From contig QYRS01000006.1 in the NCBI GenBank assembly GCA_006503535.1, positions 372,001 through 436,000 on the forward strand: a DNA stretch of 64,000 bases, written 5' to 3'. The DNA is from Arthrinium phaeospermum. Its lineage: Eukaryota > Ascomycota > Sordariomycetes > Amphisphaeriales > Apiosporaceae. The notes under the pieces are model-generated. The model saw only the letters and a program-made list of their open reading frames with translations, was not told where the DNA came from and did not search any database. How positions within the stretch are numbered: the stretch's first letter is position 1; each line of letters opens with the position of its first letter. The position numbers and the translations under genes are program-made. Below, in pieces: positions 44,048 through 57,083 of this stretch.

Positions 44048-45456
44048 ATGGCGTCCACAACCAAGGTCGAGAGGCCTCTTCCCACCCTCCCCGAGGGCTG
44101 GTCCGCCGAGAAGGACTTCAAGCCCGTCGGCAAGACCACCGGCTCTACCCAGCGCACCATTGAGCCCGTCGGCCCTCACTTCCTGGCCCATGCCCGCCGT
44201 GCCCGCCACAAGCGCACCTTCTCCGAGGATGACCGCATCCAGGCCCAGGAGAAGGCCAAGAACATCGAGCAGAACGACGACAGCGATGTCAGCGAGCCCG
44301 AGGATCCCATGATGCTGCAGGCCCAGGCCAAGGACTGGAAGGTACGTTCACCATATGCCAGCACCTTTTACTTCTTCACATGATTATAATACTAACCAAC
44401 TATGCCTACCTGCAGAGCCAAGATCACTACCAGGTCCTGGGTCTGTCCAAGTACCGCTTCAAGGCCACCGAGGACCAGATCAAGCGTGCCCACCGCAAGA
44501 AGGTCCTGAAGCACCACCCCGATAAGAAGGCCGCCTCGGGTGCCACCGAGGACGACAACTTCTTCAAGTGCATCCAGAAGGCCACCGAGGTCCTGCTCGA
44601 CCCCGTCAAGCGCCGCCAGTTCGACTCGGTCGACGAGAAGGCCGACGTCGAGCCCCCGACCAAGAAGGAGGCCCAGAAGAACTACCTCAAGGCCTGGGGC
44701 AAGGTCTTCAAGGCCGAGGCCCGCTTCAGCAAGATCCCCAACGTCCCCATGCTGGGCGGCGACGACGCCACCAAGCCCGAGGTCGACGAGTTCTACAACT
44801 TCTGGTACAACTTCGACAGCTGGAGGACCTTTGAGTACCTCGACGAGGACGTGCCCGACGACAACGAGAACCGCGACCACAAGCGCCACATGGAGCGCAA
44901 GAACGCCAACGCCCGCAAGAAGAAGAAGGCCGACGACAACGCCCGCCTCCGCAAGCTGCTGGACGAGTGCGCCGCCGGCGACGACCGCATCAAGCGCTTC
45001 CGCAAGGAGGCCAACGCGGCCAAGAACAAGAAGAAGGCCGACAAGGAGGCCGCCGAGCTCAAGGCCAAGGAGGACGCCCGCCTGAAGAAGGAGGCCGAGG
45101 AAAAGGCCGCCAAGGAGGCCGAGGAGAAGGCCAAGACGGACCGCGAGGCCAACAAGAAGGCCAAGGAGGCCGCCAAGACGGCCGTCAAGAAGAACAAGCG
45201 TATCCTCAAGGGCTCCGTCAAGGACGCCAACTACTTCGCCGCCGCGGGCGAGCCCAGCGCCGAGCAGGTCAACAACGTCCTGAACGACGTCGATGTCGTG
45301 CAGGGCAAGGTCGACCCCGAGGAGATTGCCGCCCTCGCCGGCAAGCTCAACGGCCTCAAGGTCGCCGACGAGATTAAGGGCGTCTGGGCCGCCGAGGTCA
45401 AGCGCCTGGTGGACGCCGGCAAGCTCAAGGACGGCGAGGTCAAGGTCTTTGCCTAG
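44048..45456 (+). CDS. zuo1: Zuotin, ribosome-associated DnaJ (Hsp40) cochaperone
   Basis: Two exons, 44048-44341 and 44416-45456, joined at phase 0 by GTACGT and CTGCAG, giving 444 residues, normal for fungal Zuo1/MPP11. The N-terminal part has the zuotin segment PVGPHFLAHARRARHKRTFSE. The J domain begins QDHYQVLGLSKYRFKATE and carries the Hsp70-activating HPD at residues 132-134. The zuotin homology domain follows (FSKIPNVPMLGG, FYNFWYNFDSWRTFEYLDED). A long Lys/Ala/Glu-rich charged region then binds ribosomes. It lacks the SANT domains of animal MPP11, as expected in fungi. With Ssz1 it forms the ribosome-associated complex that drives Ssb on nascent chains in the cytosol. Core-genome gene. 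Confidence 0.95.
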
Positions 45457-46441
45457 ATTGCGGATGGATGAATTGATTCATGGATGTCACGACATATTAC
45501 AGAACGAATGTTTATGAAGAAGAGCCGGACGCTTTAGATATTAGCTCAGGGCGTACACGGTGGCCGGGTAGACTTTGGTTTTCGGCAATGTAGACTCGGT
45601 AGATCATGATTTATCCAGCGATGTTGGGAAGACTACAAATCTGTGTTCTGATGTGATACATGCATTTATTGAACCAGTGGCTGCACGTAGGAGATGCTCG
45701 TACCAATGCCACGACGTTAAAGGCATCCGATCTGCTCGCTTATCAACGCCCATACATTCTCCCGCACAGAGCGATGAACGATGATAGGGGCAAAACTGGC
45801 CGCGCATGCCATCATGGATTGTTGGCCCTTGAAGGAGCTCCCGTGGTGAGCCCATTCCGCCCAGTCGTCTGCTGGTTTGATACCTACAGGCGCGCTCAAG
45901 GGGATCTCGGGCGTCTTGTCATTATGCATTATGTGTACGCGCTTATGATGGTTCCTGGCCTTCGAGGTTCTGGATGTTCCAGCTGGATATCTATCCAAGA
46001 CGATACGCGAACCCCCCGGAGCTTCCTGCCGGAGTGGACGTTTGATTGGCCGTCATCACGGGCTGGTCAGTCACGGTTGATCCGGTTCGCAACTGCTTTA
46101 TCTTGGGACTCTCGCTGTTACATTTCTACATCCAACGACCGAGAACGAACACGCGCGGGGCACGTTGAAAGAGATACATGAGTCTGGCTACCAATGGGTT
46201 GATCAAGGCAACGAATGGGAAGGCCTGGAGAATGCCGAATTAGATGATAAGGGATGCTGTGTCAGCCTTAATAGGCCGGTGCATGAAATCAAAAGTCAGC
46301 CTGCAGAGTCCAGGCAGACTTCGCTCGGGAAATCCAAGACTAACCCCGCTCTAGAGCCTTACCACCGGGGGATCATCTTTTTGACATCATCCTCATCAGT
46401 CCCACTCGTGACAAGGAGCGTTTTTCATCTAGAGAGACCTC
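45457..46441. other. Intergenic, no gene recognised
   Basis: The 3' flank of zuotin and the promoter of the STAND-N/ankyrin gene. A 173-codon plus-strand frame at 45660-46181 has no motif and atypical composition, so I do not call it. Confidence 0.4.
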
Positions 46442-49400
46442 ATGGCAGATCCCTTGTCCGTGGCGGGGTTGGCCACTGGGGTCGTGTCCCTGGGCCTTCA
46501 GCTCACAGGCGGCATCAGCAACTATCTTGACGCCGTCAAGTGTCGGGCTAAAGAGCTTGCCGCCGCTCGAGGACACAACGAGTCCCTACGACAAACCATC
46601 GCCGTTCTGCAATCTACGGTCACCAAAACTCAGGCATCGCACCCGGCATCGGCTCAAATAGTCATCGATGCCTTGAAGCCGACCGAAACTCAGCTCAAGT
46701 CCCTAGAGGACCTCGTGGATGATCTCGCAGGCAGCGATACCGGGACTTGGAGGTCGAAACTATCCGACAAAAGCAAAAAGCTACGGTATGCATTCGACCG
46801 GTCGAAGATCCAGCAGCTTGCTGCTCAGCTATCGCAAGCGAACATGACACTCGTCATAGCACTACAAGTCCTCGGGGTGTAAGTGAGCTTTCTTTCACGA
46901 TCCATTTCCGTTCGGGTTTCTAAACCGAAAACAGCGACGTGAGTCAATCAAACTTCGACAAACTGTCAGGTATCGAAACCGTTTCACACGGTATCTCTTC
47001 CGATCTGCACGGTGTTTCTTCCGACCTGCTCGCCACCCGGTCCGAAGTGGCGTCGCTACATACTCCCCTATCACAAATAGGCGGCCGCATCTCCACGCTA
47101 GAGCATGGCATCGGCCAGCTGAACAATGCTGTGACGACAGGCAACCACAGCATAACGACGCAATTGCTGGAGGCATCGCAATTTACCCAGAGCCTCGTCT
47201 CTGTTTCCTCCCGTCGGCAGCAAAATGAACTACAACAGATTGTCGCTCAGAATAACCAAATTATGCGATTGCTTGGTGGGATAGCCCGAGGTCCTGATGA
47301 CGCTGGCGCAATTGGAATGCGAGACCCCCAAACCCAAAGACGCATAATACATCGCCTCGTTGAAAAGCCGTCAGAGACGAAGGAAATTCTTGATGGGTTT
47401 CGCGGAGCATCAGTCTCGCCGTTAAACAGATGGGCGACACCACGCGACCCAGGGTCAAGTTTGCAGCCCTTTGAGTCATCCAATAACCTCACTTGCATTT
47501 GTAACACGAGGCATGTTTCCAGATCCCGCCGCACAGCCAAAATCGGTGATTTCATTTGGCAGACCGACTCTACTTCCCACGGACATTGGCCTTCCTGTCC
47601 ACTTGCACATGTTGCAAGTGACGAGCAACACCACGTATATGGGTTAAAGTATACTGGATTGGCCAAGATACTAAAGTCTGCAGTTGAAGTATCCTTCCAC
47701 CTGAGCTATGGCGCTGGTGGGTTAGGTTTGAGTCCGAATATCAATTTCCGGCCCACAGTGGATAAATCATCGGATCCCGTGTTTCGTATACTGCAGTTGA
47801 CCTCGAATGTGGCATATTACGGTACACGAGACGAATATATGTCAACGTTCATTTCGAAGTGTGAAACAAGTATCCTTGAGCTTTACAAGCAGGGTAAATC
47901 AACACCTGCTGCAACAGACTCGGAGAACAATACCATTGCGCATATAGTCGCAGAACGTGTTAGTAACCATTTGTTTTCAACCCGTGATATTTCAAATGCA
48001 GTTTGTGGCTTACGGCTTTAGATAAACACGACTTTCGGGCGTGAGAAAACGTTCAGCATTAACGCACTCTCTCGTCTCTTGCAGAGTCTGATTTCAGTCG
48101 GGGTTCCAATCAACACCTACAACCTGAGTGGTGAGTGAAGTCATGAGTGAGTAGAACTGAAATATCCACAAACTCATATTTGATCAGGACTGTCACCACT
48201 TGGTATTTTGTCTCTTACAGGAGATTTCGATCTCTTGGAATACAGGAAGTTGCTAGTAGACGCAGATACTGAACGCGGCCCCATTTCCACTCGGAACCAC
48301 GGTGAAAAATACTGCCTCGAAGCAATTCAAGTGGCTATGGCTTTATTCAGTCAAATGCCAGCGAGTTCCGAAAGTGAGATCCAACGTCTGTACATTCTTA
48401 GGCAGGACTAAACATACTCAGATTATGGATTTGGACCGTTGAGCACCGCGATACTCTCGAACGACTTGGATACGGTTTCTCGTCTTCTCTACCGATTCCC
48501 CGAGATGCTCCACGAACGAAACCTCCTTGGACAGACTCCATTGCATTTAGCAGTAGGAAGCCCTGTATGTTTGTCACTACTGGTAAAGGCTACAGCAGGG
48601 TCAAGCCAGATCCTCGATAGTGTCGACAACATGGGATACACGCCTCTTGACATGGCCATGGTTAACAGTGGGGCCGTTTGCCGCAGTAGGATTTCGGGGG
48701 GTCGGAAATGTTCTCGGTGCTGGTGTGCCCAGAGCGTATGTGTGTTGCTAAACGCAGGATGCGCAGTCTTTCAACCCAGGGCGACGGTGCTTTGTGAGAC
48801 ATCAAGTCGGGCTCTTAGGCGATTCGCTCGCCACATGGCTCATCGTCGCGCAGCACTCATAAAGCTTGCAATGAAGTACCATTCGATCTTCAAGGAAGAA
48901 TGTTTCACTATCAACCGCGACAGGAGACCCGATTATCAGGCAAATCAGATGGTGAAAATCCTAGCAAAACACAGCATCCACATACCCGGTTCATTGAGGG
49001 TCTGCACTAGCGGCGAAGACACTTCATCCCGCTACGAGCGCTCCAATTCAGTCTACGGAGAACTAACGGATGTGTGGCAAGCAAATCTGTTCTGGAGATT
49101 AGGGTTTCGAGACACAAATTATCCTTCTCCTGGTGGTGGAAGGACGTCGCCATTATGCGATTCTCCGTTCGTATGCGAAGCGAATACTGATTATCTATAC
49201 TGGTTGCTGGAGCACGAGGCAGACCCATTCATGCGGGTTATTCCCAAACCAGGGATGAACCAAAAGAAACAACTGTCATGGTGTGGGCCTATTCGGGTGA
49301 AACGTGCATACTGGGCGCATTACCTTTCCGAAATCGCTGGTTTTGACCTCACAGGTCGGCCCGACAGCTACCCAGAAGCGACGAGGAAACTAAACATTGA

Positions 49401-50037
49401 GTTGTTGAACTTGAATATAGTTGACAACTGTCGCTGCAAATGCTCAATTGACGGTTGCACACTGCAAGTTCACCAGCTGAAGGGTATGGCGTCTCCTGGA
49501 ATCCACCTCGACGGTCTTGATGGTGCAGTGTTTTTATCCAGGAAGGTGGGCAAGTATTATGAGCTACTAGCGATGTCGATACCTTACTGTTCTCACCACG
49601 ATGCGATACGTTTCCTGACGTTTACAGCATTAGGTGCCACTCACACCTGTTGCGGATCATTGACAAGATCGAAATTTGAATCTGAAATGGACCCTGAAGA
49701 GAAGGCGTTGGTGCAAGAGGAGGAGAGGCACATCCTGGAGACTCTCGAGGTTCTGGTAACGGAATTCGACCGCCAATTCTGCGCCATCCTCGACACAAAG
49801 CCGGACAACTGTGAGCAACTGGCCGAGTTCTGGAGCGTCCACTGGCTACCAAGGATGCAGGAGGTACTAGAAGAGCTCGACACGGATGACCTGCCAGAGG
49901 ATGTCAAACGCAGCAGTGAGGAAATCGGTGTAGTATGGCACGGGCCCGAGAGAGCGCCAGTTCCGGAGAATCAAGTTGACAAGAGCTCTAGGGACTACTG
50001 GTTCGGGGAGATCGATAACATTGTGGGTACAAAATAA
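46442..50037 (+). CDS. Fungal STAND N-terminal domain protein with ankyrin repeats
   Basis: Five exons: 46442-46878, 46935-47958, 48022-48130, 48221-48373 and 48422-50037, giving 1,112 residues; every join keeps phase. The N-terminus (MADPLSVAGLATGVVSLGLQ, LTGGISNYLDAVKC) is the HeLo/STAND-N-like helical domain common in fungal incompatibility proteins. A coiled region (SDLHGVSSDLLATRSEVASL) follows. Ankyrin-like repeats lie at about residues 575-665 (NDLDTVSRLLYRFPEMLHER, LGQTPLHLAVG, MGYTPLDMAM). The C-terminal third is unassigned and ends in acidic helices. I infer a nonself-recognition or programmed-cell-death role from architecture. The third intron donor region (GTTAGT) was chosen because the direct reading meets a TAG. 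It is much less GC-rich than its housekeeping neighbours. Confidence 0.78.
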
Positions 50038-51316
50038 GAGAGCAGCGTTTTCATTATAAATAAAATTTTATCAAGAGTTCTATATAATTATAACCTTTTT
50101 ATTTTATTGTAATTTCTTACTTTGTTATACTATTTCTCATCGCGTCCGACAACCTGAGAATCTTTCAGCGCGCACGAGAATCTGTCACCCAAGTTATCTT
50201 GCCAGCATAGCCTTCCAGATTCGATCTTTTTTCTCAACAATGTCGCCCCTGTCCATCTTCTCGACGCACCAGGCTGGCCTAGCGAACGGAAATGCGGTGT
50301 TCTTGCGTCCCTCTCGCATAGCCCCTGAGCATTTCAGTACGGGTAAAGGTACGATAGGGCACTTCACGCCCCGGGCGTCTTTTTAGATACCTACAGCCCG
50401 TGTCGCCCCGCGTACAATCCGTGGTCAGTTGTGCTTGGCGGACTGCAACATGGGCATAACCAATAACCGTTGACCGACATCGGGCTGGCTTCACTACGAG
50501 GCTCTTCGTGTTGCCGAAGACGGCCCGCTACGAGGTTGCAATTAATTGTATCAGACACCTAATAGCTTGAGTATCTGCTTATGCGTCACACGTTTCACAC
50601 TTATCACCGCTGTCCAAAAGAAGCTCTACATTGGTTGACTCTCTGAGCACGCACACCCTTGACAAAGTGCCGATTGTAGCACAACCAGCACGATAGGAAG
50701 TATAGGGCGGCGATATCTTCATCAATTGGGCGCATGTCATCGCTGACGTACGCTCATCCATGTCCTCGTGGTGCTGCCCTGGTTGGGGCCATTGAATCCG
50801 GATAGGGCTGCAGCATAAGCACAGTGAAAACCTGTCTGGTTCCTGTATCACTGTCACCCTTGACCGAAGCAACGTGAATGCCTTGCCACTATGCCTGGCG
50901 GAGTTTCAATGCAACGATAAGCTGTCGCCGAATCGGATCGCGTTCTCGTCAGCCGGCATAAGACAGGCACAGGGCACCCAATCATCGTCCCCGAACCCTT
51001 GTACAGATATGCTGAACATAATTAAACCCCCGCATCATTGAAAAGCACCTCTGGCGAATCGCATTCGGGATTGGCAGAGTTGGTTTCAGCTGACCCCCGT
51101 GGGGGCGGAATTGCTGACGGGCTGCGCCCCCCTTTTGCTTATTATCGCGGCGCTTACGTGCGAGGCAACCCAGGCAACCACGCACTCATTACTTAAAGGA
51201 GGGGTAGCTACAGTCAGCCCCATTATCCATCCTGCCTGACACACTGTGATTATTCTTACTCCGTACATCGTGAGTGTGTGGTTTCAGTCAATACGAGAGA
51301 AGAAAAGTTCCACGAC
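50038..51316. other. Intergenic, no gene recognised
   Basis: It begins with an A+T-rich 3' flank (about 50050-50130). The remainder holds only short frames on both strands. The last 100 bp before 51317 may be the promoter of the SnoaL-like gene. Confidence 0.4.
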
Positions 51317-51922
51317 ATGATGGCCGCCACGACGAATCTGCCTAGCGACACCTCTGAGTCGGCTAAGGAAGCGATGGCCCTCTTGGAGCCTTTCTTCAAG
51401 GCGTGGCGGGATTCAGACCCCGAGGGCATGGTTTCGCGTATTGCGGATGGCAAGGTGGACTACATCGATTACTGTAAGCTTTGGATTTCTTTTTCTCTTT
51501 TCCTGGAAGGAGCCTGTCAAAATACGGGACACATACGTCCTTGCAGGCAGCTACATGAGCCATCCTCAATTACGGGGCAGTAATGGAGGGCCAATACTCG
51601 TACGAGCAGTCAACTGACGTGATCTTGCGTATCAGTGGCGAGTCCCAACAAACTGGAGAGCAAGGACGCCGTCAGGCCCTTCCTGGAAAGGTTCTTCCAG
51701 ATGGCGTCGGACTTTAAATACACGACGGTCTCGGCGTACGGCGATCGGCGCCAGCTCACCCTCGAGGCCGTCATCAGCTTCAAGCTGCGGGTCGAACTTC
51801 CAGGCTTTCCCCTGAAGGCGGGGGACACGGCTACGCTGCCCGGGGTGTCCATCATCAAGATGGACGAGCAGGGCTTGGTGGTGTTTAAGCACGACTATTT
51901 CCTTTTGTCTCATGATTCGTAG
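51317..51922 (+). CDS. SnoaL/NTF2-like small protein
   Basis: Two exons, 51317-51473 and 51636-51922, giving 147 residues, joined by GTAAGC and ATCAG. The intron is 162 bp, longer than most here. The layout is that of a SnoaL-like alpha+beta cone: an N-terminal helix (AMALLEPFFKAWRDSDPEGM), a strand with the family's Asp-Tyr pair (DGKVDYIDY), AVRPFLERFFQMASDF as the second helix, and the strand series TLEAVISFKLRV, GVSIIKMDEQGLVVFKHDYF. Members are cyclases, isomerases or ligand binders acting on small molecules, and many fungal ones are uncharacterised. No catalytic role can be fixed here. Two adjacent Met codons (51317 and 51320) both suit the start. Confidence 0.7.
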
Positions 51923-54900
51923 GGCTGGGGACTGCCTCCGTGTATGAAGAACGATGTGCTGTCAGTGAGGTGGTAGACAGTAAATGGTGAACTGCAAAAG
52001 GGGTTCATCAGTGAATGGTGAAAGGTTTGGGGTACGATGCCGTTTACCGCCATCATCTCTTAGCCATAACAATTAATTCGAGTTTCATGATATTGTGATT
52101 CCAACAGTAGAGTGACAAGCGTGAAACATGCGAAAAGGGGAACTGAAGGGGAGATACCAGGTCCCATAAAGCATATGGCTGTGCAACATCACGGGAAGCA
52201 GAGTTGATCAATTAATCTCGTGTGAGAATGCAGCTCGGTGGTAGCTAGTTGGTGCGGAGGATTAGGGATGGTTATATTATGCGAGGATCAAGTTTGATTC
52301 TCGCACCAACGGAACAAGGGGTGTCAAGAAAGTCGAGGATGCAGACCCATCACGCCGCAGTCGTATATATTCTATATCTTGGTCTCGCAGTACTTCAAAT
52401 TGTGATAGGATTGTCAGATATCACGCGTTCTTATTTCCAACGTTAGCTAGATCTAGGTGGGCAGGTAAGACGAGAGTTCTTACTTTCTCCCGTCACATCC
52501 TCCTGCACTGCATCCTGATGTTTCAGGGCACTCGGCAATGTAGAACCATATCTCGCAGGAGATGCCTTACAACGTCCATCTCGCATGACCTATATTTGTC
52601 GGCTCAGGATGAGTGTCACGAGTTTGCTTGGCTGACACGTCTAATCCAACGAGCCCAATAGCAACTTCGATGATACACTATGGACACCAGCAGATGTTTG
52701 TCCGAGATTTTTACCGGCGATCTCTGCTTGTTCTGTGCAGTATCTACCTCCGCGGAATGAAGCACGGATGTGTTGTAGTATAGATGCTATATGAGGCCAG
52801 TCTTTTATGTTTCCTTCCAGTAGCAAAGCTGAGGTTCCAGTCACGGGAGACGTATTCTTCTGTATTTGTCTATAATTGTCCTATTATTGAACATCTGGTG
52901 CCTGGCATTTATGTCTTCGGAGAATGTTCTAGCCAGGCACCAGAGAGATCTTTCTATTTTTGGCATCCCGTCGATCGGACCCGGACCCGTTTAGGAGCAT
53001 ATTTTCTCCACTGTAGCGAGGTCCACTACTCCGGTCCTCTCCAAGCGAGATGCACCGCTCGTATTAGATACGATGGAAGATCAATTTCCCTCGAGTAAAA
53101 GTATCAGAGTAAAGGGAGCTAAGAATGAACAGTTCCATACTCTGGAAGATTAATATCTATATCCTAATGATCATGAATTGGGCGCCCAGTCAGCCATGTG
53201 GCCCCCCTTCAGGGGCAACTTCAAGTTATACAGCTGACGCCGACCCCGCTGTGAGACACTTGTGTGAAGCGCGGTACCGCGGAAAAGCTTGGTCTAGCTT
53301 CCGAGGCCCGCGGTGTGTGTAACTCCACGATGCCGGCGAGGTAGCAGCACATATGCTTGGCGCGCGGCGATTTGTCCACTCACAAGTCAGTCGACCCAAC
53401 GGCTGCCAGCCTGCATATACTCTCTCGCATGTAGTTTCCCCGTAGTTACCAACTATGGGGGATCTGCTGCTCGCGTCAGTGAAGTCCTGGACCCGCCAGC
53501 GAGTAAGATGGTGTCCCCAATTCTTGTGGTGGTTGGGGATGAGGGAAGTCCTACGCGGGTCCATCTAACCGACAAGGAGGAGGCAGTGTATCCTGGGATA
53601 TATTACCTCCCCACGAAGCTATTTCGGTGAACATCTACGACTAGAACTGCCCGAAAGGTCGGCTCGTGGATATTCTAGTCTACGACTGGATCAGGCAACT
53701 GTAAGTTCTACCATGGAAAGATTCGGCCGGCCTATACGGCTCTGCCCATGCCTGCTGTCTGTCTAAGCCGTGTTCCCGTTGCGGATGGTCTCCATCGCTA
53801 TTACGACCCGTGCCGGGCCAAGTTCTTTCGTCTGACAGCCTGCGAGCAAACATACCCATCCGTCGCTCAGTTGGTTGAAACGTCCCTATATGACACATTT
53901 CCTTTACCTCTACTTCTGGTAGCCCCATAGACCTTCATCCAACTGCTAACCTCCAACTTCTATCCGAGAGGCTGATCGGAACGTGGTTTGACCGGCAGTT
54001 AGATAGGGTGAACCAGTGATATGTTTCAAATCTGCAATCCTGGGCGTATCGTGGTATTGGAACGGTACCTAGTAGACCCGAACCATTGGCATGTGCGAAT
54101 GTGCAAGCACTTCCAGTGCTGACAGCCAAGAAATACAACTACTGGTCAGGCTTGGTAGGTAAGCAAGCAGGGTCCAGGCAATAATCGTCTGTCCAGCTGG
54201 CAGCATACCGAAAAGCAATCAAGTCAGGGAGTAAGCAATCAAAATTCAAGGCACAAATGATTGGTAATAAAATTGCAGAGGGTGCTGTAGAGATGGTGCA
54301 TTCTTATCCAATAAGAACTCTTCCAGCGCCATTCGGGGACGTCGGATCGGGGTCTGCCAGCGACAGCCAGGCGTGTCGCACACGTATACCGAGCCTCACG
54401 ATCCTAAACTGAGACACGTGATTGGATATTGCTTCTACTTATAGCAACACGACATGATGCATTGTGTTTTTTGCTAGGCGCTGCCGGTCCTTGTCAAAAG
54501 CGGATAAGGTAAGCTCGTGTGCTCCCATTATTACAGCAAGAACAGGTTGTGTAACGGGCAAGGCCGAGGTCGGTATGGTAATACAGCAAGGTGGATGGTA
54601 ATACAGGCAGATCAATGACACCGGCAGTGAAATCTGATTGGGTGCTTCGGTAAGTGAAGGGGGAGAATAGGCTCTTATGATCATCCCATAGGATGTGGTA
54701 CGCGACGTTACAATTGATATGGGCAGGCTCTAGTCAGCCAGTGGCGAATGCGAAACAACACGGTTTTCCTACAAGCATTTTTATCGGCTGCTTCTGGGAT
54801 TGAGTTTGGAGTGTTGTTACTCAATGATTAGAAGCTCCGGCAAAGTAGGAGAGTCCAATTGCATATGTTCGTTGTATATGCTGGCTAAGTACTTATCGTG

Positions 54901-57083
54901 TGGTATTCGGAGGGATTCGAGCTACAGTAGATCGCCCAACGGCCACAGCCCACAGCCCACACGGCCCAGCCCGCGCTCGATTAGCTGCCCACTATCCGCC
55001 CTCCCCGTTGGAGATTCAGGCACTCATCCCTGACTGCCACTTTCAGGCAATGAGGTATCCCCCAACGGCCTCGGTTGAATCCACATGACATCGAAGATTG
55101 GTGGAGAATTGCCGGCTGAATCCTACCGCATCCTTTTGCAACGTTCGCGTATGCGTGGTGTTCGCATGTTGCTGAATTGGATTTGCAAATAGATGAAGAA
55201 GCAGCCAGCCCCCTGACAAAAAAAAAAAAAAAAAAAAAAAGATCTAAGCGACCAAGAGCAGGGTCCACGCGAAGAGCCCTCTACAGTAAGTGCTGGCGGG
55301 GAAAAGCTGCTCCACCCCCACCACCCCAACTGCTGCTAGGGACCTTTCGTCGCTCTCCACAGGGGACTTTTGGTGCTTCTAGTCTTCCACGCAAACGGGC
55401 CCTGATCCAGATTCTCACCCCCCTCCAGTTCAGTAGCGTCTGGGCAACTCCCAGTGTGGTCGACCGTATCACCCGTCGCCTGATCCCTTCATAATTTCAA
55501 GTCTAGTTGGCATCATTCTCGTCAATAAACGAATGCGAATATACGGAAAGAACCAGTGTTACCGGACGCGAAATACATGGCCCGGCAACAGTCGCTTGAT
55601 GACACCAACCAGCCCAGCTCCCGCACTCCGCACCATACTTGGCTGGACCAACTACATGCACCGAAAGATAACAATGGGCTGCCTAAATAGGACCGACAGG
55701 CATGTCAGTGTCTAGGGTCCCGATCCTGCGAGCGCATGCAGTGATTTGGGTACCTGTTCGTCCTCCAGGAGCAACAAACCTAGGTACCATTTTGGAGATC
55801 GAAGACGCCATGGTAGCAGTTCTCCAACAGTCCGAATTATGCTCCAAGTAATTCATCAAAAGGATGCCGGTCACGCTCAATGGGAGTATAAGGCTCCTTT
55901 CTCGTGTTCCTGGTTTTAAGCCCAATTGCCCAAGGCTATGTGATGTAGGTTTGGCCAAGCACTAGTACTCACTTGATGTAACCTGTAAGCCTCCACTAAT
56001 CTACAGGATAAGGCTCCATAAGGCTGATTTCCCACGTGGGTGGGTGGTAGACCGACAGGTCATCTGTCGGCTGGGGGGTCCTATACGCGCGTTTGTCACG
56101 GGACACAGAGCTTGGTTTCACCTTTAGTGCTCCGCGGAAGCCGCCTGAGAGGTTTGGCTCGGAAGGGGCGGGCTGCGCAATGGATGGAATACGGAGCATA
56201 CGGCGCCTACAGATGCAGATGCGAGGTAAGAGTTGTCGCTGCGGGGCGAACGTTTGGGGGCAAGGGGAAGCTCAAGTAGCCAACTGACTTGACTGACTCT
56301 TGTGCGACTGTGACCAGCAGCCGCGTCGGCTCAGGCGACCAATGGCTCCGACACATTCCCCCGGATGCAACCGTGGGACGAGCCCTACCTGGGACTCGAG
56401 AGGCAACAACACGGCAGACCAGTAAAACGCTTCTAACGCGGCGTTACACACTCTGGCTTGCAGCAATTGCAACGTCGAAACCGGAATTGAGCACGGCGCA
56501 TTTGACTTGTCATCACATCATGGCATCAGCGCAGAAATCAGCGTACCGAAGGATTGCACAACCAGACGATGCCCTATCCTGACAAAAGCGCTTGGCCTGA
56601 GGGGCGAAGTTTTGTTATCAGGGTACATTACCCACCTGCAAGCCTGCGACCCCGTTTGCTCGAGAGGCTTATACTCGCATACGGGAGAACGTTGAAGGAT
56701 GCTCTTGGTGGTGTGGAGGAAAGCAGCTGGTACGTATTGCTTACAGGTAGTTGCCAATGTGGGCGGTATGTACATGAGCTGACCTTGCATGGGAAATGAA
56801 GCAACGCTTGCTGACTCGGGCCCAGCCCATTGCTTGATGAAGGGCAAAGTCACCAACCAATGTTGGTTGTCTCCAGAACAGCGACAAAACGAACAATGAC
56901 ATCCACTCCTTTTACGCAGGTCCTGTGCGGTCAGATCCAATGATGACTTGCACGTAAGGCCGGCCCCCTGGCCGTTAAATAAGATGACGATTCCCCTTTT
57001 TCCCACGCGGCAGCGGTTATGATATCTTACTTACTACCCGTACCCTGCTCTTAAGTTAGAAGCGTCTATACTTATACTCAGGC
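51923..57083. other. Gene-poor region, about 5.2 kb
   Basis: I translated both strands and found no conserved motif, signal peptide or believable intron-joined gene. It contains a 23-nt poly-A run (55218-55240) and a short near-perfect hairpin at 52281-52304. The last few hundred bases should hold the promoter of the Zn2Cys6 gene. Composition is mixed, without a RIP-like A+T drop. Confidence 0.45.
55218..55240 (+). repeat. Poly-A run, 23 nt
   Basis: An uninterrupted A homopolymer. It could be a simple slippage tract or the tail of a degraded retroposed sequence; no LINE- or SINE-like body is recognised upstream. Confidence 0.9.

Noticed and set aside
45660..46181. 173-codon plus-strand frame
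   Set aside because: No motif, unusual residue mix, and it overlaps the likely promoter of the STAND-N gene.
52250..52308. tRNA-like stretch: TGGTGCG at the left pairs with CGCACCA at the right, with GTTTGATTC between
   Set aside because: Only 59 nt separate the ends, no D-arm or anticodon arm can be drawn, and the inner 24 nt (52281-52304) instead form a hairpin with a 2-nt loop.
55218..55240. Poly-A tail of a retrotransposon
   Set aside because: No reverse transcriptase, element body or target-site duplication could be recognised; it is kept only as a homopolymer.
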